From contig DASYRM010000062.1 of assembly GCA_036004405.1 (NCBI GenBank), positions 31,264-95,263 on the forward strand: a stretch of DNA of 64,000 bases, in the 5' to 3' direction. The notes beneath the pieces are model-generated. The model was not told the origin of the DNA and ran no database searches. It saw nothing but the letters and a program-made list of their open reading frames with translations. The position numbers were made by a program, and so were the translations under genes. Positions 48,380 to 56,714 of the stretch are shown here, one piece after another. Origin of the DNA: DASYRM01 sp036004405. Its GTDB lineage: Bacteria > Acidobacteriota > Vicinamibacteria > Vicinamibacterales > UBA2999. Positions within the stretch are counted from its first letter, which is position 1; the number at the start of each line of letters is the position of its first letter.

Positions 48380-48643
48380 TCATCGAACAAGTCTCGCCAT
48401 CGTCGCGCCCAGATGCGACGACGTGTCGTCCCAGAACTCGGCCACGAGCGGGTGCCGCTCGAGCGTCGCCTGCACGATGCCGCGCTGGACGCCGCGCCCG
48501 CGCCCGTGGACGAGGCGCACTTCGGTCAGCCCCTTCGCCGCGGCTTCGGCCAGGTATTCCTCGACCACCGACCGGATGTCGGCTGGCGCGAACGAGTGCA
48601 GGTCGAGCTCCGGCCCGATGGGCACTTGGGTCGGTTCGTCCAT
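48380..48643 (-). CDS. Smr domain protein
   Basis: Small soluble protein of 87 residues consisting of a single Smr (small MutS-related) domain: the N-terminal LDLHSFAPADIRSVVEEYL with the conserved LDLH, and VRLVHGRGRGVQRGIVQATLE with the H-G-x-G signature, ending in a conserved hydrophobic strand ATMARLV. Smr domains nick DNA or RNA, in MutS2 acting against recombination or on collided ribosomes. This stand-alone short form is common in bacteria. It is on the same strand as the DUF2452 gene with the tandem repeat between them. Confidence 0.92.
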   Translation of the reverse strand: MDEPTQVPIGPELDLHSFAPADIRSVVEEYLAEAAAKGLTEVRLVHGRGRGVQRGIVQATLERHPLVAEFWDDTSSHLGATMARLVR

Positions 48644-48657
48644 CGGAAGATCCTATC

Positions 48658-48684
48658 AGGCGAACCTGAAGGTTCGCCTCTACG
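48658..48684. repeat. REP-like hairpin with compensatory stem change
   Basis: Perfect 9-bp stem AGGCGAACC (48658-48666), TGAA, GGTTCGCCT (48671-48679), followed by CTCTAC (48680-48685 region), so on the minus strand the hairpin is preceded by GTAG, with AGG to the stem. The stem differs from the copies at 18.5 and 46.4 kb in both arms together, while the CCTGAAGG core is kept. It separates the DUF6152 and Smr genes. Confidence 0.65.
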
Positions 48685-48687
48685 TAC

Positions 48688-49083
48688 TCACCGGGCCAGG
48701 AATCGCAGCGAGGGCGATGGGCCGTTTTGCTCGTAGTGAAGGCCATCGGCGGCCCGATCGAGGCGCAGGACGTAGAGCGCGCGGGCCCCGTCCCGGCCGG
48801 CGCTTCCGCGCGCCACGATGCGGTCGCCCGGCTTGAACGTCTCGGCGTTCATGCCGATGTCCACCAGCTCCCAACGGTTGTCGAGCTCGAGACGCCACGG
48901 CTGCACGCCGCCGTTGTCGCCGGCGACGTCGAGCCCGATCCAGGGGTGGGGGTTGACGAACTGGAACTCGCGCACAGTGCCGGTGATCGTCACCGGCTTG
49001 CGGCTGTCGTAGACGGCCGAAATGGAATGATGCGCCGCGGGCGCCGCGGTCGCGAGCAGCCACATCGCCGCGAGCAGCCTCAC
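48688..49083 (-). CDS. Exported DUF6152 family protein
   Basis: Exported protein of 131 residues. Signal peptide LLAAMWLLATAAPAAHHS, then the DUF6152 domain: TITGTVREFQFVNPHPWIGLDV, PWRLELDNRWELVDIGMN, FKPGDRIVARGSAGRDGARALYVLRL. This small OB-like or beta-barrel domain recurs in Acidobacteriota and Proteobacteria with no known function. It begins with GTG overlapping the TGA of the secreted family protein by four bases (GTGA), so the two are translationally coupled, pointing to a shared role at the envelope. Confidence 0.85.
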   Translation of the reverse strand: MRLLAAMWLLATAAPAAHHSISAVYDSRKPVTITGTVREFQFVNPHPWIGLDVAGDNGGVQPWRLELDNRWELVDIGMNAETFKPGDRIVARGSAGRDGARALYVLRLDRAADGLHYEQNGPSPSLRFLAR

Positions 49084-50126
49084 CGCCTGGCGGCCGCCCG
49101 CTCCTCGGCGCGCGCCGCCTCGAGGATGTTGCGCAGGCCGTAGTTGCCTTCGTGGCACGCGTATTCGAACGGCGGCTGCGCCGCGTCGCGCGTCAGGTTC
49201 ATGGCAAACGTCCACGGCTTCGCCCACGTATGCGAGTCGTCGAACGTCACTGCCCACTCGACAGTGTCGGGGCCGAGCGGCGTGAAGCGCTCGATCATCT
49301 TCAACTGCTCGCTCGATCCGCGGTAGGGCGTTTTGTCGGTGAAGTTGGTGGTCTCGACCACCAGCGTGTTGCCCTCCCAGCGGCCGCGCCCATCGCCCAT
49401 GTACTGACGGATGCTCGAGTCGAGGTGTTTGCGGCCATCGAGCGGGATGACCCGGGTGTCGTGGACCATCTCGTAGGTGATGGTGACGAACCCGGGCCCC
49501 TGCTGGATGTGGTACGAGTTGCCGTAGATGGCGGGCATCATCGAGCCGGGGATGCCGCGCGTGATGCAGCGATCGTAGAGGCTGCGGTCCTCCCACGAGT
49601 CGGCCGGCCCACGCCCGGCGCGCGCCTGCTGCCGTGCCCGCGCCCGCTGCTGCGCCTCGGCGGTCGGCGGCGGCATCTTGCCGTCGGCCGGTTCGGTCAC
49701 CAGCCACGCCCGGCTGTTGGCGGCGTAGTAGTTCTCGAACCAGTGCATGGGGCTCGTGGCACCGGGGAACTCGCTCAGCCCAGGCGTCCGTTCGATCGTC
49801 TGCTCCTGCCGCTGCTGCACGATCTTGGCGAGCTCGGCCGGCGTGATGTCTTCCATCCGGCGCCCGGCGAATTCATCGGGCTTCTCGAACGGGATGCCGC
49901 TCTCGTCGCTGTTGTTGTAGTCGCCGGCAATGTCGGGGTCGCCCCACGGGGTTCGCGGCGGTACGAAGGTGCCGCGCGGCGGCAGCGCCACGATGTGCTT
50001 GCGCCCCGGCACTTCGCCCGCCTTGATCGGTTGGGCGCGCTGCGGCGCCGCCTGTGCGGCCGGGCGCACCGGGAATATCGAGGTCAGGAGCAGGGCGATG
50101 ACGCTGGCGAGCAGGATGCGGGTCAC
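49080..50126 (-). CDS. Secreted conserved protein, paralogue of the gene at 47.0-47.8 kb
   Basis: Exported protein of 348 residues starting with GTG: signal peptide about 1-26 (LLASVIALLLTSIFPVRPAAQ). It shares GRWEGNTLVVETTNF and the following MIERFTPLGPDTVEWAVTFDD with the paralogue, but has an extra N-terminal part (IAGDYNNSDESGIPFEKP, PGLSEFPGATSPMHWFENYYA) and the end PFEYACHEGNYGLRNIL. A Gln/Arg/Ala-rich segment (QQRARARQQARAGRG) lies in the middle. The family is unnamed to my knowledge and associated with DUF6152, here coupled by GTGA. A CCCCC-GGAAA-GGGGG hairpin precedes its start. Confidence 0.82.
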   Translation of the reverse strand: MTRILLASVIALLLTSIFPVRPAAQAAPQRAQPIKAGEVPGRKHIVALPPRGTFVPPRTPWGDPDIAGDYNNSDESGIPFEKPDEFAGRRMEDITPAELAKIVQQRQEQTIERTPGLSEFPGATSPMHWFENYYAANSRAWLVTEPADGKMPPPTAEAQQRARARQQARAGRGPADSWEDRSLYDRCITRGIPGSMMPAIYGNSYHIQQGPGFVTITYEMVHDTRVIPLDGRKHLDSSIRQYMGDGRGRWEGNTLVVETTNFTDKTPYRGSSEQLKMIERFTPLGPDTVEWAVTFDDSHTWAKPWTFAMNLTRDAAQPPFEYACHEGNYGLRNILEAARAEERAAARR

Positions 50127-50179
50127 GGGCCCGATCCTACCAGCCCCGCGCGCGGAACGCGGTCCCCCGGAAAGGGGGG

Positions 50180-53100
50180 TCAGGCGCGGCCGCGGGCCTC
50201 GACGGCAAACTCGGTGAGCGGGTCCGGCGCCGGCCGTCGCTGTTCCACCGCCGCAAACAGGAGCGCTGGATCTACCGGCTTCGAGATGTAGGTGTCCATG
50301 CCGGCGTTCAGGCATTCGTCGCGGTCGCCCTGCATCGTGTGCGCGGTCATGGCCACGATCCACACGTGCCGGCCGCTGCCGGCCTCGCGCTGACGGATGA
50401 TGCCGGTGGCTTCCAGGCCACCCATCTCCGGCATCTGCACGTCCATCAGGATGACGTCGAAGCGATCGCGGTCGAGATGCTCCAGCGCCTCTTTGCCGGA
50501 GCCGACCACCGTCACCTCGTGCCCCCTTTTCGACAGCAGACCCACGGCGACGCGCTGGTTGACGATGTTGTCCTCGGCCAGCAGCACTTTGCGTCGCAGG
50601 TGCGCCGGCAGCAACCCCTTCGCCGGGCCTTTGTCGCCGGCCGGCGCGGCGACGTCGCGGCCGAGCAGCCGTGAAATGACCTCACGGAGGTGCGTCGGCG
50701 AGATCGGCTTGTTGAGATACGCCGAGATGTTCAGCTCGCGGCAGCGCTCGACGTCGTCGTGGCGCCCGGCTGACGTCAGCATGATGATCGTGGGGTCCGA
50801 GAACTCGGGGCGCGACGCGATCTGCGTCGCCACGCCGAAGCCGTCCATGTCCGGCATGTGCACGTCGAGCACCACCAGACCGTAGGGCGCGCCGCTGCGC
50901 GCGGCCGCCTCCATCATTCGCAGCGCCTCGGCGCCGCTGTCGGCTTGCGACGGCTTGACGCCCAGGCGTGCCAGCTGCTCGGAGAGGATGCGGCGATTCA
51001 CCGGGTTGTCGTCCACGACGAGTGCCGGCATTTCGCCCGGATAGATGTCCGTCGCCGCGTGCGGCACGTCGGCCACCACGCCGAACGCGGCGAGGAAGTG
51101 GAACGTGCTCCCCTCGCCGGGCTCGCTGTCGAGCCACATGCGGCCACCCATGAGGGTGACGAGGCTCGACGAGATGGCCAGCCCGAGTCCGGTGCCGCCG
51201 TAGCGCCGCGTCGTGGACCCGTCGGCCTGGCTGAAGGGCTCGAAGATGAGCGGCTGCTTGTCGCGGGGGATGCCCACGCCCGTGTCGCTCACCGAGAAGT
51301 GGAGGATGGTCCCGGTGTCCCCGTGGCCGTGGCGATCCTCGCGGATCTCGAGCAGCACGTGCCCGCGCTCGGTGAACTTGATGGCGTTGCCGACCAGATT
51401 CGTGATCACCTGCCGCAGCCGCAGCGGGTCGCCGACGATCGCGTCCGGCACGTCCGGGGCGATGTCGACGATCAGCTCGAGGCCTCGCGCCTCGGCGGCC
51501 AGGACGAGCGGCTTCAGCGTCTCGGCCGCCAGATCGCGCAGCTCGAACGGCACCGACTCCATCTCCAGCTTGCGCGATTCGATCTTGGAGAAGTCGAGGA
51601 TGCTGTTGAGGATGCCGAGCAGCGACTCGGCCGAGCGGCTCACCGTCTCGAGATAGTCGCGCTGCGTTGCCGTGAGCTCGGTCATGAGCGCGAGCTGCGT
51701 CATGCCGATCACGCCGTTCATCGGCGTCCGGATCTCGTGGCTCATGTTGGCCAGGAACTCGCTCTTGGCCCGGTTGGCGTCCTCGGCCGCGTCGCGCGCC
51801 TCGCGCAGCGCGCGCTCCACGCGCTTGTGCTGCGTCATGTCGCGGGCAATCGCCTGGAAGCCCACGTGCTCGCGGTGCTCGAACATGGCCTGCACGTTCA
51901 GCTCGAGCGGGATGCGCTGCCCGGTCGAGCCCACCACTTCGAGCTCGATGCGATCGCTCGGCTCCTCCGGCGACCGGCGCATCAGGCTGTCCGCCACCGC
52001 GGCGCAGTCGGGGGCGACGATGTCCTTGAGGGTGTGCCGCAGGGCGTCGTCTTCCGGCAGCCCGAGCATCGCCTGGCCGGTCTTGTTGAGCGACGTGAGC
52101 CGGCCCTGCCGATCCCAGGTGAGGATGACGTCGCTGGCGCTGGCCACGAGGTCGGTCCAGCGCCGCTGCAGCGACGCCGTGCGCTCGAACTGCGCCGTCA
52201 GCGCCCGCGTCTGGTGCCGCACGCGGGCGTTCAGGACGCCAATCCAGAGAAAGGCGAGCAGGCAGATGCCGGCGGCGATGCCGAGCGCCGTGATCGCGCG
52301 TCCCGGGGTCCACCACGACGGGACGGCGATGACGGCGATCGACTCCGGGCCGCTGATCACCATGATCACGGTGGTGGGCGTGCCGACGGCGTCGTAGAAG
52401 ACGGCGGTCACGCCCGTCAACTCGAGCGTGCTGCCTTCACGGATGGCTGGCAAGGCGGCGTGCGGCGGCCAGTCGTACTGATAGACCGCGATGGGCGTGC
52501 CGCCGTTCTCGATGTTCAGCAGCTGATAGCCCGGCCCCTTGCCGAACGAGCTGAAGGTGCCGCGCAGGCGCACCAGCTGCCCCGCGTGCTTGCCGCCCAT
52601 CACTTCGGCCACGGTGACCGATGCGGCCTCGGGTATTTGGCCCTGGCTCACTTCCTTGATGGCGACGCTCGAGAGGATGGGCGTGCCGAAGAAGGTGCCG
52701 GGAAAGCCGGAGACCTCGGCCACCGCGCCGGTGCGCACGCTGATGTGCTCGTCGAATTCCACGGCAATCGCGCCGTTCCCCTCCTGAAGGTGCAGGATGT
52801 GCCGGCCCGGCGTGAGCGAGGACGTCTGCAGGACCACCGTGCCGCGCGTGCGCACCCGGTGCGGGAACGCGTGCTGCAGCGCCATCTTGCGGATGTCGGC
52901 CACCGCCTGCAGCGGCAGGTCGAACGCCCGGGCGGACGCGGGCGTACGCACGTCGGCGGCCGTGACCGTCGGTGCCAGGATGCGGACGCCCATCACGACG
53001 CCCTGCGGGTTGCGGAGCAGGACGCGCACGCCACGGATCTGCACATCGGCGTCGATGAGTGTGTCGGCGGACGGCGCGCCCGGCGGCGCGGCCACGAACA

Positions 53101-53566
53101 CTTGCGCTTCGTCCACCGCGACGCGCAGGTCGAATCCAGCGGGCGTCGAAAGCACTTCCTGAATCACGCCGACGAACGACACCCAATCGTCGGGGCTCTG
53201 GTCGGTGGCGAGGCCGGACGTGGAGACGGCTCGTGCGGCCGGGAGTGGCCCGCTGCCGAGCCGCGTCACCTTGCCGCTCATTGTGCGCCGGCCGTCCTTT
53301 TCCGTCGTCGTGCCGGTCACGTCCACGCGGTCTCCCGGCGTGAACGTGGTGCCTTCGGGTCCGGTGACCTGCAGCGTTTCACCGCCGATCTCCACGAACA
53401 GCCCCAGTGCCGGATCGTGGTAGAGCACCACGCCCTGCACGCGAGTGGGTTGTGCGGGCTCGGTGGCCGCAGTGGTGGCCGTGTGCACGGTCGAACCGGC
53501 ACAGAGCACGGCCACCAGGACCGGGAACCAGCATCGGACGAAGGCACTTACCAGTGTCTGGCGCAA
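50180..53566 (-). CDS. Membrane hybrid sensor kinase with OB-like periplasmic sensor and two receivers
   Basis: Protein of 1128 residues. A signal segment (about 1-30) is followed by about 390 periplasmic residues of repeated OB-like beta domains (VQGVVLYHDPALGLFVEIGG, VSFVGVIQEVLSTPAGFDLRV, VRTRGTVVLQTSSL, GQLVRLRGTFSSFGKGPGYQ), a transmembrane helix (ITALGIAAGICLLAFLWIGVL), PAS (VILTWDRQGRLTSLNKTGQAM), HisKA with HEIRTP in FLANMSHEIRTPMNGVIGM, HATPase (DTGVGIP, GGTGLGLAIS) and two receivers with phospho-Asp in VVLDVHMPDMDG and ILMDVQMPEMGG. No Hpt domain is present, so phosphotransfer must use another protein. The ligand of the sensor is unknown. No response-regulator gene is adjacent. Confidence 0.94.
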   Translation of the reverse strand: MRQTLVSAFVRCWFPVLVAVLCAGSTVHTATTAATEPAQPTRVQGVVLYHDPALGLFVEIGGETLQVTGPEGTTFTPGDRVDVTGTTTEKDGRRTMSGKVTRLGSGPLPAARAVSTSGLATDQSPDDWVSFVGVIQEVLSTPAGFDLRVAVDEAQVFVAAPPGAPSADTLIDADVQIRGVRVLLRNPQGVVMGVRILAPTVTAADVRTPASARAFDLPLQAVADIRKMALQHAFPHRVRTRGTVVLQTSSLTPGRHILHLQEGNGAIAVEFDEHISVRTGAVAEVSGFPGTFFGTPILSSVAIKEVSQGQIPEAASVTVAEVMGGKHAGQLVRLRGTFSSFGKGPGYQLLNIENGGTPIAVYQYDWPPHAALPAIREGSTLELTGVTAVFYDAVGTPTTVIMVISGPESIAVIAVPSWWTPGRAITALGIAAGICLLAFLWIGVLNARVRHQTRALTAQFERTASLQRRWTDLVASASDVILTWDRQGRLTSLNKTGQAMLGLPEDDALRHTLKDIVAPDCAAVADSLMRRSPEEPSDRIELEVVGSTGQRIPLELNVQAMFEHREHVGFQAIARDMTQHKRVERALREARDAAEDANRAKSEFLANMSHEIRTPMNGVIGMTQLALMTELTATQRDYLETVSRSAESLLGILNSILDFSKIESRKLEMESVPFELRDLAAETLKPLVLAAEARGLELIVDIAPDVPDAIVGDPLRLRQVITNLVGNAIKFTERGHVLLEIREDRHGHGDTGTILHFSVSDTGVGIPRDKQPLIFEPFSQADGSTTRRYGGTGLGLAISSSLVTLMGGRMWLDSEPGEGSTFHFLAAFGVVADVPHAATDIYPGEMPALVVDDNPVNRRILSEQLARLGVKPSQADSGAEALRMMEAAARSGAPYGLVVLDVHMPDMDGFGVATQIASRPEFSDPTIIMLTSAGRHDDVERCRELNISAYLNKPISPTHLREVISRLLGRDVAAPAGDKGPAKGLLPAHLRRKVLLAEDNIVNQRVAVGLLSKRGHEVTVVGSGKEALEHLDRDRFDVILMDVQMPEMGGLEATGIIRQREAGSGRHVWIVAMTAHTMQGDRDECLNAGMDTYISKPVDPALLFAAVEQRRPAPDPLTEFAVEARGRA

Positions 53567-53634
53567 AGGAGGAGCTCCCGTGCCGTAAATCGGCCGGAAC
53601 GCGCCAAAACTGAATCGACGGCGGCCCTAAGCCA

Positions 53635-54864
53635 TCATCTCGACGGCTCGATGCGCAGAATGGCACCGGGGTTCTGATCGGTCAGCACGTAGAGCAGTCC
53701 GTCGGGGCCCTGCTTCACGTCGCGAATGCGCTGGCGCAGCTCGACGAGCAGCGACTCGCGGCGCAGCTCCTCCATCTTCTCGTTGAAGAGGATGCGCTCG
53801 AGGTGCCCGGTGCCTGGAATCTCGCCGGTGCGCAGCGCGCCCACGAACACGTCGCCCTTCCAGGCGGGGAACCGGTCGCCGGTGTAGAACTCCATGCCCG
53901 ACACCGCGATCGACGGAATCCAGATCACCAGCGGCGCCTCGAAGCCGGCGTGTCCGGGCCGGTCGTTGCCCTGCCACGGTCCCGGATAGGTACGCCCGTA
54001 GCTCACGAGCGGCCAGCCGTAGTTGGCACCCGGCTTCAGGATGTTGATCTCGTCGCCGCCGTTCGGGCCGTTCTCGTTCAGCCACATCTGGCCGGTGCCG
54101 GGATGTACGGCCAGACCGAGCGAACTGCGGTGTCCGAGCGTGTAGATCTCCGGCTTGTAGCCGGCCTTGCCGACGAACGGGTTGTCGGGCGGGATGCTGC
54201 CGTCGTCCTTCAGCCGCAGCACCTTGCCACCCTGGTTGTTGCCGTCCTGCGCGTTGTTGCCGGGGCCGGCCGCGGCGGTCGTCACGTAGAGCATGCCGTC
54301 GCGTCCGAACGCGATGCGCGCCGTGCCGTTGCCTTCAGCGCCCACGAAGATGTCCTTCGTGTCCACGAGCGCCTTGCCGTCCCAGCGGCCGCGTGCAATG
54401 GCCGTGGTCTGGCGCTTCTCGTCGAGCGGCTTGGTGTAGCAGACGTAGACCAGTTTGTTGCTGGCGAAGCCGGGGTGCAGGATCACGTCCATGTAGCCGT
54501 GCACCGCGCCCGGCTCGCCCGAGACGCCCAGATTGCGGGCCATCGGCGCGCCGGCGACCGGTGTCGGCTCCAGCTTGCCGTCGCGGATCAGGCGCAGCCG
54601 GCCGGGCCGCTCGGTGACGAGCGCCGTGCCGTCGGGCAGGAAGGCAATCGTCCACGGGTTCTCGAGGCCGGTGATCCAGGCGGAGACGCGGATGCGCTGC
54701 CCTTCGCCGGTGTCGAATTCCATCGGCAGCTTCGGCAGCGGCCGGTTGGCCAGCCCCTTTGGCGCCACCGGAATGCCGCCCTGCATCATCGGCACCTTCT
54801 GCTGCGCGATCGCAAGCTGCGACATCAGCGCGATTGCCAGGACTGTCAGAGAACGCATACGCAT
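53635..54864 (-). CDS. PQQ-dependent sugar dehydrogenase (soluble, YliI/Gdh-like)
   Basis: Secreted beta-propeller enzyme of 409 residues; signal peptide about 1-22 (TVLAIALMSQLAIAQ). The family motifs GLENPWTIAFLPDGTALVTERPGRLRLI, MDVILHPGFASNKLVYVCYT, IAFGRDGMLYVTTA, GHRSSLGLAVHP, LNENGPNGGDEINILKPGANYGWP and the DVKQGPDGLLYVLTDQNPGAILRI end are clear. It would oxidise aldose sugars using PQQ, with electrons given to an acceptor outside the cytoplasm. GGAGGG lies before the assigned ATG; TTG two codons upstream or ATG two codons down are possible. It follows the M28 gene by 52 bp and may be the last gene of that operon. Confidence 0.88.
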   Translation of the reverse strand: MRMRSLTVLAIALMSQLAIAQQKVPMMQGGIPVAPKGLANRPLPKLPMEFDTGEGQRIRVSAWITGLENPWTIAFLPDGTALVTERPGRLRLIRDGKLEPTPVAGAPMARNLGVSGEPGAVHGYMDVILHPGFASNKLVYVCYTKPLDEKRQTTAIARGRWDGKALVDTKDIFVGAEGNGTARIAFGRDGMLYVTTAAAGPGNNAQDGNNQGGKVLRLKDDGSIPPDNPFVGKAGYKPEIYTLGHRSSLGLAVHPGTGQMWLNENGPNGGDEINILKPGANYGWPLVSYGRTYPGPWQGNDRPGHAGFEAPLVIWIPSIAVSGMEFYTGDRFPAWKGDVFVGALRTGEIPGTGHLERILFNEKMEELRRESLLVELRQRIRDVKQGPDGLLYVLTDQNPGAILRIEPSR

Positions 54865-54916
54865 GCCCAACGAACCCTCCAGGCCGCCTATTGTCCTCGA
54901 TCCGAGGTGGGCCGCC

Positions 54917-56710
54917 CTATCGCCGCGCCGCGGGCGTCAGCGTCGTCTCGCGGCGCTCGGTGCCGCGCGTGTAGACCACTTTCACCGGCTGGCCGATCTT
55001 CAGCAGGTCCAGGGCGTAGGTGTAGTCGTAGATGTTGGTGATGGCCTGGCCGGCAATCTCGACGATCACGTCGCCCTTCTGCAGGCCCGCCTGTTCGGCC
55101 GGTCCGCCTCCGACCACGCCGCCGAGCAGCAGCCCTTTGACGGTGGCCGCGTAGTCGGGCACGGTGCCGGTGAAGATGCGCACACCGGTGCGCGCCGCCG
55201 TCTGGGTGGACTGCTCAACCTTGACGAACTGAGGCGCCGGATCGAGCTCCATCAGGCGGCGCGTGATGGCGGATGCGAACGAGGCGACGCGGTCGAGGTC
55301 CTCGTAGTCGATCTTGTCGGCGGTGTCGGACGGCTTGTGGTAGTCCGAGTGCGCGCCAGTCGTGAACGACAGGCTGGGCACGCCGGCCTGGTTGAAGCTC
55401 GACACGTCCGTGGGCTGGAACGGATCCGGCTGCACGGTGAGATCGAAGCCGGCGGCGACGTTGGCGCGCTCGAGAATCGACGCCCACGCCGGGCTCGTGC
55501 CCGTAGCCTGGGCCACGAGCTTGTTGTCCTGCATGCGCCCCACCATGTCGAAGTTGACGTACGCCGCGAGCTGATCGAGCGGCACCGGAGGCGTGGCCAC
55601 GAACGCCGCCGACCCGAGCAGCCCGATCTCCTCGGCGCTCCACAAGCCGACGAGCAGGTGCCGTCGCCGCATCGGCTGCTTCGCCAGCGCGCCGGCGATG
55701 GCCAGCACGGCGGCCGACCCCGAGGCGTTGTCGTCGGCACCGAGGTGCGCGCGCCCCGCGTCGTCGCGCGCCGCCAGTGATCCGCTGTGCGCGTTGCGGC
55801 CCAGATGGTCGTAGTGCGCGCCGACGACCACCCACGGTTTGTCGACGCCCGTCACCGGCGCGGTCGCGGGCAGGTAGGCCACGACGTTGCGGCCGGTGCG
55901 CCGCTCGCGCGTGACCGCCGCCTTGATCGTGACCGTGACGCCCGGCAGCTCGAAGCCGGCCACGTGCGGGTTGCCGGTGTCGAGGTCCTTCTGTGCGTCG
56001 GCCAGCGGCTTGCCCGCCGAGAAGAGGGTGGACGCTACCGCGCCGCTCACGCTGATGGCGGCAATGCCCGAGCCGGCAAGCGCCGTGTCGAATGTCATCG
56101 GCACGGTGAGGCCGGCGTTCGGCGAGCGCGGTCCGGTCACGACCACGAGCGCTTTCGCACCGTGCTGGCGTGCGGCCATCGCCTTGTAGCGCAGGTCGGC
56201 GTAGCGCGCGAGGATGCCGCGCGTCTGCTGATCGGCGTCTTCGGGGAAGTAGCGCAGCACGACGACGACCTTGTCCTTCACGTCGAGCGTGGCGTAGCTG
56301 TCGTAGCCGAAGCCCTGCGACTCCGGGACGATGATGCCGTAGCCAGCGAAGACGACGGGGCCCGAGATCTCGGCGTCGTCGGAGAACGACAGCGCCTGCA
56401 CGTCGCTGGACGCAGTGAACGCCTTGGGCGCCGTCGAGCCCGCCGTGACCGACACCCGTGAGCCTGCGTCGTGGCTGCCGGCGGTGAACGCAAAGCTCTG
56501 GAACATGTCGGCGCGGCCGGGCAGCGGACGAGCGCCCATCCGTGCGAGCTGCGCCGCGATGTAGTCGCCCGCCGCGCGTTCGTCGGGCGAGCCGGCCTCG
56601 CGCCCGCCCAGCTTCTCGGAGGCCAGCGTTTCAACGAACGGCCGCGTTTGTGCGGAGACGACGGGGCCAAACGCGAGCGCGAGTAGAAGCAGCAGGGCAG
56701 GGCGGCGCAT
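54917..56710 (-). CDS. Secreted M28 family aminopeptidase-like protein with PA and PDZ domains
   Basis: Exported peptidase of 597 residues: signal peptide about 1-20, M28 catalytic domain split by an inserted PA (protease-associated) domain (about 115-255, SGPVVFAGYGIIVPE, AKALVVVTGPRSP), and a C-terminal PDZ (GVVGGGPAEQAGLQKGDVIVEIAGQAITNIYDY). Zinc ligands: His299 (GAHYDHLG), Asp327 (LGADDNASGSAA), Glu361 (WSAEEIGLLGS), Asp388 (VNFDMVGR) and His458 (HSDYHKPSDT). It would release N-terminal residues from peptides outside the cytoplasm. It begins 5 bp after the PD40 protein stop; the shared operon suggests a peptide-utilisation role. Confidence 0.94.
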   Translation of the reverse strand: MRRPALLLLLALAFGPVVSAQTRPFVETLASEKLGGREAGSPDERAAGDYIAAQLARMGARPLPGRADMFQSFAFTAGSHDAGSRVSVTAGSTAPKAFTASSDVQALSFSDDAEISGPVVFAGYGIIVPESQGFGYDSYATLDVKDKVVVVLRYFPEDADQQTRGILARYADLRYKAMAARQHGAKALVVVTGPRSPNAGLTVPMTFDTALAGSGIAAISVSGAVASTLFSAGKPLADAQKDLDTGNPHVAGFELPGVTVTIKAAVTRERRTGRNVVAYLPATAPVTGVDKPWVVVGAHYDHLGRNAHSGSLAARDDAGRAHLGADDNASGSAAVLAIAGALAKQPMRRRHLLVGLWSAEEIGLLGSAAFVATPPVPLDQLAAYVNFDMVGRMQDNKLVAQATGTSPAWASILERANVAAGFDLTVQPDPFQPTDVSSFNQAGVPSLSFTTGAHSDYHKPSDTADKIDYEDLDRVASFASAITRRLMELDPAPQFVKVEQSTQTAARTGVRIFTGTVPDYAATVKGLLLGGVVGGGPAEQAGLQKGDVIVEIAGQAITNIYDYTYALDLLKIGQPVKVVYTRGTERRETTLTPAARR

Positions 56711-56714
56711 GTCG

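Noticed and set aside
50858..53677. Long plus-strand open frame opposite the hybrid kinase
   Set aside because: Shadow of the kinase gene; composition is atypical and no motif is present.
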